Positions 1 through 5,057 of a DNA stretch of 5,061 nt are shown here, piece by piece. The translations under genes were made by a program, and so were the position numbers. Source of the stretch: Rhodospirillales bacterium (GTDB taxonomy: Bacteria; Pseudomonadota; Alphaproteobacteria; Acetobacterales; Acetobacteraceae). The notes under the pieces were generated by a model. That model had not been told where the DNA came from and did not search any database. It saw only the letters and a list, made by a program, of their open reading frames with translations. The DNA is taken from assembly GCA_025352915.1 (NCBI GenBank), contig JANXSA010000545.1, positions 1 to 5,061 on the forward strand, read 5' to 3'. Every line of letters begins with the position of its first letter. Within the stretch, counting starts at the first letter, position 1.

Positions 1-461
1 TCGACGCCGCCATCGCGCCGACACTGCTGCCGCTCCTGGTTGCCGACCTGCGCGCCCTCGGCTGCGACTTCCGCGCCGGCCCGCGCGCCCGCGCCATCCT
101 CCCCGACCTGCCGCCGACTGAAAAAGGCGACTTCGACCGCGAATGGCTCGACGCCATCCTGACCGTCGCCGTGGTCGACAACCTCGACGGCGCGCTCACC
201 CACATCCACCACCACGGCAGCTCGCACACCGACGCCATCGTCACCGAAGACGCCGGCGCCGCCGCGAAGTTCCTCAACAGCGTCGATTCCGCCGTGGCGA
301 TGTGGAACGTCTCCACCCAGTTCTGCGACGGCGGCGAATTCGGCTTTGGCGCCGAACTCGGCATCGCCACCGGCCGCATGCACGCCCGCGGCCCGATCGG
401 CCTGGAGCAGCTGACCACCTTCCGCTACCTGGTCCGCGGCACCGGGCAGATCCGGCCCTGA
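1..461 (+). CDS. proA: Gamma-glutamyl phosphate reductase (glutamate-5-semialdehyde dehydrogenase), C-terminal part
   Basis: This is the 3' end of a gene that begins before the window; 152 residues are visible, read from base 3 and ending at TGA 459-461. ProA reduces gamma-glutamyl phosphate to glutamate-5-semialdehyde with NADPH, the second step of cytoplasmic proline synthesis. Family signatures visible are HIHHHGSSHTDAIVTED, VDSA, a STQFxDGGEFGFGAE block, IATGRMHARGPIGLEQLTTF and a GxGQxRP tail, all typical of the aldehyde-dehydrogenase-fold C-terminal region of ProA. The catalytic cysteine lies upstream, outside the window. The stop overlaps the proposed CTG start of nadD (CTGA), so the two are probably translationally coupled. 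proB may lie upstream, as in many alphaproteobacteria, but this cannot be seen here. Identification is firm; nothing suggests damage in the visible part. Confidence 0.96.
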   Translation, partial: DAAIAPTLLPLLVADLRALGCDFRAGPRARAILPDLPPTEKGDFDREWLDAILTVAVVDNLDGALTHIHHHGSSHTDAIVTEDAGAAAKFLNSVDSAVAMWNVSTQFCDGGEFGFGAELGIATGRMHARGPIGLEQLTTFRYLVRGTGQIRP

Positions 462-1063
462 GTCATGACCCACCCAAATGGGGCGACCGCCGCCGGGTCC
501 GCATCGGCCTGCTCGGCGGTTCGTTCAACCCCGCCCATGCCGGCCACCTGCACGTCGCCCGCATCGCGCGCCGCCGCCTGCGCCTGCACCAGGTCTGGCT
601 GATGGTCTCCCCAGGCAACCCGCTGAAGCCCGCGCACGGCATGGCCGCCCCCGCCGCCCGCCTCGCCTCGGCGCGCCGCATCGCCGACGGAAAGCGCATC
701 GTCGCCACGGACATCGAAACCCGCTTGGGTACCCGTTACACCGTGGACACGCTGCAAACCCTGGCCCGGCGCTTCCCCCGCGCCCGCTTCGTCTGGCTGA
801 TGGGTGCCGACAACCTGGTGCAACTGCCGCGCTGGCGAAGCTGGCGCGCCATCGCCGCCCAGGTCGCATTTGCCGTCCTGCCCCGCCCTACCTACAATCA
901 CCGCGCGCTCGCCAGCCATGCCGCCCACCGCCTGGCCGCGCACCGCCTGCCGGTCCATGCCGCCGCGACACTGGCCGGGCTGTCGGCCCCACGCTGGGTA
1001 TTCCTGCCGACGGCGCAAAACGCCACCTCGGCAACTGCTATCCGCCTCAATCGGAGTTCATGA
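458..1063 (+). CDS. nadD: Nicotinate-nucleotide adenylyltransferase
   Basis: NadD joins nicotinate mononucleotide and ATP to give deamido-NAD, a step of cytoplasmic NAD synthesis. The protein is about 201 residues from the proposed start, normal for the family (roughly 190-215). The nucleotidyltransferase motif GGSFNPAHAGH is at residues 20-30, its two His contacting ATP phosphates. MGADNLVQLPRWRSW lies near 115-129, and the ATP-binding SATAIR motif (usually SSTxIR) is near the C-terminus. The start is uncertain. The coding frame has no ATG, GTG or TTG between base 305 and the GGSFN motif; the nearby ATGs at 465 and 478 are in the two other frames. CTG 458-460, overlapping the proA stop, is the best placed codon, with a weak purine-rich GGGCAGA at 444-450 seven bases before it. 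A sequencing indel that hides ATG 465 is the main alternative. The gene ends in an ATGA overlap with rsfS. Confidence 0.94.
   Translation: MSHDPPKWGDRRRVRIGLLGGSFNPAHAGHLHVARIARRRLRLHQVWLMVSPGNPLKPAHGMAAPAARLASARRIADGKRIVATDIETRLGTRYTVDTLQTLARRFPRARFVWLMGADNLVQLPRWRSWRAIAAQVAFAVLPRPTYNHRALASHAAHRLAAHRLPVHAAATLAGLSAPRWVFLPTAQNATSATAIRLNRSS
1053..1056 (+). promoter_or_regulatory. Ribosome binding site of rsfS
   Basis: GGAG lies inside the last codons of nadD, three bases before ATG 1060. The spacing is shorter than usual. Together with the ATGA overlap it suggests that rsfS is translated partly by ribosomes finishing nadD. Confidence 0.45.
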
Positions 1064-1653
1064 CCATCGCCCGCAAGCCGCCTGCCCCCCCCGCCACGCC
1101 CCCTACTGGTCCATCGGCCGCCGCCCCGCGCAAACGCGCCAGCCCCCGCACGACCGCCACGGCCACCATCTCGCTCCCCGCGATTTCCACCCCCCCGGGC
1201 ACCGCGCGCAAGAAAGCCGCCGCCGCCGGACCCGCCAAAGCCCGCCGCGCCAAGCCGGTGGTGAAGACCGACTCCGCCCGCCTGGACCAGCTGCAAGCGG
1301 TGATCCTCGCCAGCCTGGACGACGACAAGGCCGAGAACGTGATCGCCCTCGACTTGCAAGGCCGCGCCTCCTTCGCCGACCGCATGGTCGTCGCCACCGG
1401 CATCGCCGACCGGCAAATCTCCGCCATGGCGATCCACCTGGAGCAAAAACTCGCCGAAGTCGGCCTCAAGCGGATCAAGATCGAGGGTGCCTCGGGCTCC
1501 GACTGGGTCCTGATCGACGCCGGCGACATCATCATCCACCTGTTCAAGGCCGAGGCCCGCGCCCTCTACGGCATCGAGCGCATGTGGGGCGCCGACCTGG
1601 ACGAAACGCCCCCCGAGGCGCCGCCAGTGACCGAAGAGCCAGAACCTGGCTGA
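1060..1653 (+). CDS. rsfS: Ribosomal silencing factor RsfS with long basic N-terminal extension
   Basis: RsfS (Iojap/DUF143 family) binds ribosomal protein uL14 on the 50S subunit and blocks joining to 30S, lowering translation in starvation. The protein has 197 residues; family members are usually about 105-130. The conserved domain spans roughly residues 73-185: LDQLQAVILASLDDDKAENV, FADRMVVATGIADRQISAMA, then GSDWVLIDAGDIIIHLF and ALYGIERMW, all classical. Residues 1-72 are a low-complexity Ala/Pro/Lys/Arg segment, probably disordered. An acidic tail rich in Glu and Pro follows the domain. ATG 1060 overlaps the nadD stop (ATGA). In-frame GTG codons at 1258 and 1261 would give a standard-length protein of about 131 residues, but no clear ribosome binding site precedes them. 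The extension holds C8 (1085-1092) and C7 (1190-1196) tracts. Confidence 0.94.
   Translation: MTIARKPPAPPATPPTGPSAAAPRKRASPRTTATATISLPAISTPPGTARKKAAAAGPAKARRAKPVVKTDSARLDQLQAVILASLDDDKAENVIALDLQGRASFADRMVVATGIADRQISAMAIHLEQKLAEVGLKRIKIEGASGSDWVLIDAGDIIIHLFKAEARALYGIERMWGADLDETPPEAPPVTEEPEPG
1633..1638 (+). promoter_or_regulatory. Probable ribosome binding site of rlmH
   Basis: GAAGAG sits seven bases before CTG 1646, inside the end of rsfS. The spacing is near ideal, and no ATG, GTG or TTG occurs in the rlmH frame between the upstream in-frame stop (TGA 1628-1630) and the conserved LLLAVGR sequence. It therefore supports CTG 1646 as the start. The match to the Shine-Dalgarno core (AGGAGG) is only partial. 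Confidence 0.4.
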
Positions 1654-2113
1654 TTGGCTGCTGCTGGCGGTCGGCCGCATCGGCACCACGCCCGAAGCGG
1701 CGCTGGTCGCCCGCTACGCCGCCCGCCTGCGCCCGGCGCTGCGCATCGTCGAGGTCGCCGACGGCCGCGGCGCCCCCATCGAGATCATGCGCCGCGAAGC
1801 CGAAGCCCTGCGCGCCCGCATCCCGCAAGCCGCCCTGACCGTCGCCCTGGACCGCACCGGCCAGGCACCGGACTCCGCCGGCCTCGCCCGCCTCCTGGCG
1901 CAATGGACCGCCACCGGCCGAACCCCCTGCTTCCTCATCGGCGGCGCCGAGGGGCTGGACCCCACGCTGGTCGCCCAAGCCGCCCACCGCCTCTCCCTCG
2001 GCCCCCTGGTCTGGCCCCACCTGCTCGCCCGCGCCATGCTCGCCGAACAGCTTTTCCGCGCCCAATCGATCCTGGCCAACCACCCCTACCACCGCGGCGC
2101 CCGCGAGTCGTAA
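1646..2113 (+). CDS. rlmH: 23S rRNA (pseudouridine(1915)-N3)-methyltransferase RlmH
   Basis: RlmH is a SPOUT-class enzyme that uses S-adenosylmethionine to methylate pseudouridine 1915 in helix 69 of 23S rRNA in assembled 70S ribosomes. From CTG 1646 the product has 155 residues, the length of the E. coli enzyme, and begins (f)MADWLLLAVGR, the expected N-terminus. Other signatures are REAEALRARIP, VALDRTGQ, the SAM-binding FLIGGAEGLD at residues 96-104 (Ala101 where Pro is common), and the C-terminal AEQLFRAQSILANHPYHR. Tyr148, His149 and Arg150 match the conserved tail, with five extra residues (GARES) after it. The reading frame is open only from 1631, after TGA 1628-1630. The first in-frame ATG, at 1787, would remove 47 conserved residues, so it cannot be the start. 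The gene overlaps rsfS by eight bases, which suggests coupled translation. Function is firm; the start codon is inferred. Confidence 0.93.
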   Translation: MADWLLLAVGRIGTTPEAALVARYAARLRPALRIVEVADGRGAPIEIMRREAEALRARIPQAALTVALDRTGQAPDSAGLARLLAQWTATGRTPCFLIGGAEGLDPTLVAQAAHRLSLGPLVWPHLLARAMLAEQLFRAQSILANHPYHRGARES

Positions 2114-2125
2114 CCCCGAGTCCCA

Positions 2126-2148
2126 GATGAATATCTTTCAGATTCATC
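2126..2148. repeat. Perfect 7-bp inverted repeat in the rlmH-gpmI gap
   Basis: Arms GATGAAT (2126-2132) and ATTCATC (2142-2148) flank a nine-base centre. The element is AT-rich in a GC-rich neighbourhood. No T-run follows on the + strand, so an intrinsic terminator is unlikely. It overlaps the -35 side of a promoter-like pair and could be an operator, but no regulator can be named. Confidence 0.45.
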
Positions 2149-2164
2149 GCAATCGCCGTATATC
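2136..2164 (+). promoter_or_regulatory. Possible weak sigma-70-type promoter for gpmI
   Basis: TTTCAG (2136-2141) and TATATC (2159-2164) are spaced 17 bases apart and match the -35 and -10 consensus at three and four of six positions. They lie in the only AT-rich patch of the first 4.9 kb, and the predicted transcript would start near 2171, about 30 bases before the gpmI ATG. The match is weak, so this is a candidate only. Confidence 0.3.
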
Positions 2165-2166
2165 CT

Positions 2167-2184
2167 CCGAATCGAACGACTCGG
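2167..2184. repeat. Imperfect 8-bp inverted repeat before gpmI
   Basis: CCGAATCG (2167-2174) and CGACTCGG (2177-2184) are complementary except for one A:C pair, with two bases between them. The element falls where transcription of gpmI would begin if the proposed promoter is real, so it could be an operator or a hairpin in the short leader. Chance is a serious alternative in GC-rich DNA. Confidence 0.3.
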
Positions 2185-2188
2185 CCTC

Positions 2189-2193
2189 GGGAA
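2189..2193 (+). promoter_or_regulatory. Ribosome binding site of gpmI
   Basis: GGGAA precedes ATG 2201 by seven bases. It is a modest Shine-Dalgarno match, but its spacing is good and it supports this start, which also gives the normal GpmI N-terminus. Confidence 0.45.
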
Positions 2194-2200
2194 TTCCCTC

Positions 2201-3718
2201 ATGCGCCCACCCGTGATGCTCGTGATCCTCGATGGCTGGGGCTGGCGCGAAGACCGCGCCGACAACGCCGTCCTCCAGGCAAACACGCCGAATTTCAACG
2301 CCTTGTGGCAATCCTGCCCGCACGCCTTCCTGCGCACCTCCGGCCTCGACGTCGGCCTCCCGGACGGTCAGATGGGCAATTCCGAAGTCGGCCACCTCAA
2401 TCTCGGCGCCGGCCGCGTCGTCATGCAGGACCTCCCGCGCATCAACCTCGCCTGCCAGGACGGCTCGCTCGCCACCCTCCCGGCCCTCCTCGACCTGATC
2501 GCCGCCCTGAAAACCACCGGCGGCACCTGCCACCTCCTAGGCCTCGCCTCCGAAGGCGGCGTCCACTCCCACCTCGACCACACCATCGCCCTCGCCCGAA
2601 TCCTGGCCGCCCACGAGATCCCCATCGCCATCCACGCCTGGCTCGACGGCCGCGACACCCCGCCGCAATCCGCCCAATCCGACCTCGCAAAACTCGCAGC
2701 CAGCCTCCCCCCCAGCGCCCGCATCGCCACCATCACCGGCCGCTACTTCGCCATGGACCGCGACAACCGCTGGGACCGCGTCTCCCGCGCCTACCTTGCC
2801 ATGGCCGAAGCCGACGCCGACGCCATCGCCACCCCCGCCGAAGCCATCGACCGCGCTTATGCCGCCGGCAAAACCGACGAATTCGTCGAACCGGCAGTCA
2901 TCGCCGACTACCAAGGCATGCGCGACGGCGACGCCCTGCTCTGCGCCAATTTCCGCGCCGACCGCGTCCGCGAAATCTTCGCAGCCCTCCTCGACCCCGC
3001 CTTCACCGGCTTCCCCCGCCCGCGCGCCATCACCTTCGCCGCCGCCGCCGGCATGACCCGCTACAGCGACGCCCTCGCCCCCCTGATGACCGCCCTCTTC
3101 GCCCCCCAGACCATGGACCACCTCCTCGGCCAGGTCGTAGCGGCGGCCGGCCTTAAGCAAATCCGCCTCGCCGAGACCGAAAAATACCCCCACGTCACCT
3201 ACTTCTTCAACGGCGGCATCGAAACCCCGAACCCCGGCGAAGACCGCGTAATGGTCCCCTCGCCCAAGGTCGCCACCTACGACCTACAGCCCGAAATGTC
3301 CGCCCCCGAACTCACCAGCGCCGCCATCCGCGCCATCGAAACCGGCCAATACGCCCTGCTGATCCTCAACTTCGCCAACGCCGACATGGTCGGCCACACC
3401 GGCAGCTTGCCCGCCGCCATCCGCGCCGTCGAAGCCGTCGACACCGGCCTCGGCCGCCTCCGGGCCGCCATCGCCGCCCAGCACGGCTGGCTCCTGGTCA
3501 CCGCCGACCACGGCAACGCCGAACTGATGCGCGACCCCATCACCGGCGCGCCCCACACCGCCCACACCACCAACCCCGTTCCCGTCCTCCTCTTCGGCCC
3601 CACCAACCGCCCAATACAAACCGGCCGCCTCGCCGACATCGCCCCCACCCTGCTCGACCTACTCGGCCTCCCAGCCCCCGCCGAGATGACCGGCCGCTCC
3701 CTCCTGGCCACCACGTGA
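2201..3718 (+). CDS. gpmI: 2,3-bisphosphoglycerate-independent phosphoglycerate mutase
   Basis: This cytoplasmic glycolytic and gluconeogenic enzyme interconverts 3- and 2-phosphoglycerate through a phosphoserine intermediate and two bound metal ions, normally Mn. The product has 505 residues, close to the usual 510 or so. Metal and catalytic features are all present: Asp11 in LVILDGWG; the catalytic Ser61 in GQMGNSEVGHLNLGAGR; HAWLDGRDTPP at 145-155; GRYFAMDRDNRWDR; NFRADRVREI; EKYPHVTYFFNGG; NFANADMVGHTG with Asp395 and His399; TADHGNAE with Asp436 and His437; and HTAHTTNP with His455. The enzyme should therefore be active. It is separated from rlmH by 87 bp, the largest gap before the window's 3' end, and its last codon overlaps the GTG of the EnvC-like gene (GTGA). 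Confidence 0.98.
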   Translation: MRPPVMLVILDGWGWREDRADNAVLQANTPNFNALWQSCPHAFLRTSGLDVGLPDGQMGNSEVGHLNLGAGRVVMQDLPRINLACQDGSLATLPALLDLIAALKTTGGTCHLLGLASEGGVHSHLDHTIALARILAAHEIPIAIHAWLDGRDTPPQSAQSDLAKLAASLPPSARIATITGRYFAMDRDNRWDRVSRAYLAMAEADADAIATPAEAIDRAYAAGKTDEFVEPAVIADYQGMRDGDALLCANFRADRVREIFAALLDPAFTGFPRPRAITFAAAAGMTRYSDALAPLMTALFAPQTMDHLLGQVVAAAGLKQIRLAETEKYPHVTYFFNGGIETPNPGEDRVMVPSPKVATYDLQPEMSAPELTSAAIRAIETGQYALLILNFANADMVGHTGSLPAAIRAVEAVDTGLGRLRAAIAAQHGWLLVTADHGNAELMRDPITGAPHTAHTTNPVPVLLFGPTNRPIQTGRLADIAPTLLDLLGLPAPAEMTGRSLLATT

Positions 3719-4944
3719 TCCACCGGGCGCTCCTCATCGCGCTCCTCCTCGCCGCCCCCGCCGCGGCCCAACCGACACGCGTCGAACTCCGCGAAGCCGA
3801 ACAATCCCGCCGCGAAGAACTCGCCGCCCAACGCGAAGCAGCCCTTCGCGCCACCGCCGCCCGCGCCGACGCCCAAAAACTCGCCGCCCAACAAACCCAG
3901 ATCCTCGCCCGCCTGCGCGACGCCGAACACGCCACCAGCGCCGCCGCCACCCGCATCGAAGCCCTCGCCGAACGCCGCCGCATGGCGGAAACCCGCCTCG
4001 CCGTCCGCGCCGCCGACATCACCCCCCTCCTGCCGGTCCTCGAACGCCTCGCCCTGTTCCCTGCCGAAACCCTCCTCGCCATCCCCGTCCCGCCGGAACA
4101 GGCCGTCCGCGGCGCCCTCGTCCTCGGCGGCCTGGTGCGCACCCTGGAATACGAGGCTCGAGCCCTGCGCGCCGAACAGGCCGAAATCGCCCGCCTCCAG
4201 GCCGAGATGGACGCCGCCTTCCCCCGCCTCGCCGAGGCCCAAGCAGCCCAAGCCCACGCCGCCGAAGCCCTGGACGAACAACTCCGCATCACCCGCGCCG
4301 AAGGCCGCGCCGCCGAGGACGAAGCCAGCCGCGCCGCCCGCCGCGCCGCCGCCGAAGCCGCCCGCGCCGAAGGCCTCAAGGCCGCCATCGCCCAGATCGA
4401 GGCCGAACACCGCGCCGCCGAAGCCCAGGCCCGCCGCGAAGAACAGGAAGCCGCCCGCCGCCGCCAGGCCTCCGCCGCCGCCGCCGCCCGCGCCCGCCAG
4501 GCCGAACTCGCCGCCCCCGCCGGACCCGGCATCACCGTGCCCGCCGCCAGCGACTCACCCCCCTTGGCCGCCCCCGTCTCCGGCACCCTGGTGCGCGGCT
4601 TCGGCGACCCCACCGATAGCGGCCCCTCCACCGGCCTGTCCTACCACGCCGCGCCCCGCGCCCGCGTCTTCGCCCCCTGCGGCGGCCGCGTCGTCTTCGC
4701 CGGCCCGTTCCGCAGCTTCGGCCAACTGGTCATCGTCGATTGCGGCGGCGGCTACCACTTCGTCCTGGCAGGCTTCGAACGCATCGACCTCGCCGTCGGC
4801 CAACGCGTCACCGCCGGCACCCCCGTCGGCGTCATGCCCGGCTGGGACCCGCGCACCGGCGGCGGCCGCCCGGCGCTCTACGTCGAACTCCGCCGGTCGG
4901 GACAGGCGGTCAACCCCGCCCCGTTCCTGCGCGGGCGGAGCTGA
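3715..4944 (+). CDS. envC: EnvC-like murein hydrolase activator (degenerate LytM/M23 domain)
   Basis: This 409-residue exported protein starts at GTG 3715, overlapping the gpmI stop. Residues 1-18 form a signal peptide (basic start, Leu/Ala core, AAA cleavage site before Gln19). Residues about 22-265 are Ala/Glu/Arg-rich coiled coil, interrupted near 98-135 by a non-coil hinge containing LFPAETLLAIPVPP. Residues about 283-406 form a LytM domain ending GRPALYVELRRSGQAVNPAPFL, very close to the EnvC C-terminus. Zinc ligands are missing: the HxxxD positions are Ser305 and Ser309, and the HxH positions are Ala387 and Tyr389. It should therefore not cut peptidoglycan itself. In E. coli, EnvC is held by FtsEX at the septum and activates the amidases AmiA and AmiB; a similar role here is inferred, helped by the conserved gpmI-envC neighbourhood. 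Its only cysteines, Cys322 and Cys343, lie in the LytM domain. Confidence 0.92.
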   Translation: MIHRALLIALLLAAPAAAQPTRVELREAEQSRREELAAQREAALRATAARADAQKLAAQQTQILARLRDAEHATSAAATRIEALAERRRMAETRLAVRAADITPLLPVLERLALFPAETLLAIPVPPEQAVRGALVLGGLVRTLEYEARALRAEQAEIARLQAEMDAAFPRLAEAQAAQAHAAEALDEQLRITRAEGRAAEDEASRAARRAAAEAARAEGLKAAIAQIEAEHRAAEAQARREEQEAARRRQASAAAAARARQAELAAPAGPGITVPAASDSPPLAAPVSGTLVRGFGDPTDSGPSTGLSYHAAPRARVFAPCGGRVVFAGPFRSFGQLVIVDCGGGYHFVLAGFERIDLAVGQRVTAGTPVGVMPGWDPRTGGGRPALYVELRRSGQAVNPAPFLRGRS

Positions 4945-4974
4945 CGCGCGTGGAAGCCAAGGGGCAGCAGGAAT

Positions 4975-4998
4975 CTTCTTTTTGTGAACAAAAAGAAG
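4975..4998. repeat. Perfect 10-bp AT-rich inverted repeat downstream of envC
   Basis: CTTCTTTTTG (4975-4984) and CAAAAAGAAG (4989-4998) are exact complements around the four-base loop TGAA, followed by C and a run of seven A. The sequence contrasts sharply with the GC-rich genes. From memory, similar A/T hairpins recur between genes in some GC-rich alphaproteobacteria, so this may be a copy of a dispersed repeat; I could not check this. It may also slow or end transcription after envC, although no T-run follows on the + strand. Confidence 0.6.
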
Positions 4999-5019
4999 CA
5001 AAAAAACCTTGTCCTGAGC

Positions 5020-5052
5020 GAAGCGAAGGATCCACGCTTCCTCCTTCTTTAT
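5020..5052 (+). terminator. Possible weak terminator hairpin after envC
   Basis: GAAGCG (5020-5025) pairs with CGCTTC (5035-5040) across a nine-base loop, and a pyrimidine-rich tract (CTCCTTCTTT, 5041-5050) follows. The stem is short and the tract is not pure T, so the evidence is weak. Its upstream neighbour, the 10-bp inverted repeat at 4975-4998, could act with it. The same bases may belong to a dispersed intergenic repeat instead. Confidence 0.25.
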
Positions 5053-5057
5053 CCACA
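5049..5057 (+). other. Sequence matching the DnaA-box consensus
   Basis: TTATCCACA is an exact match to the strong DnaA-box consensus. It is a single site at the window edge, in a repeat-rich AT-richer stretch with no origin features visible here. It could be a titration site, part of a larger cluster beyond the edge, or chance. Confidence 0.3.

Noticed and set aside
143..457. nadD start at ATG 143
   Set aside because: It would add about 105 Arg/His/Pro-rich residues lying inside proA in another frame. Conserved NadD sequence begins near base 500.
465..480. ATG 465 or ATG 478 as the nadD start
   Set aside because: Both are out of frame with the GGSFNPAHAGH motif. They would matter only if the sequence contains an indel, which is noted as a finding.
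478..1059. Upstream in-frame extension of rsfS from ATG 478
   Set aside because: The translation before 1060 is Arg/Pro-rich and overlaps all of nadD in another frame. ATG 1060 has a GGAG and the typical ATGA overlap.
1654..2130. Frame starting at TTG 1654 (158 residues) as the gene after rsfS
   Set aside because: Its product is Arg/Pro/His-rich with no motifs, while the neighbouring frame encodes a complete RlmH.
2126..2148. The GATGAAT inverted repeat as the rlmH terminator
   Set aside because: The stem is AT-rich and short, and no T-run follows on the + strand.
2537..3193. Minus-strand 218-residue frame rich in Gly, Val, Asp and Glu
   Set aside because: It lies wholly within gpmI, and its composition is the reverse complement of GC-rich codons. 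No family signature was seen.
3277..4631. Long minus-strand open frames (377 and 363 residues) opposite gpmI and envC
   Set aside because: They mirror two strongly supported genes, are low-complexity Gly/Ala/Arg/Ser-rich, show no recognisable domain, and are expected where the coding strand uses C- and G-ending codons.
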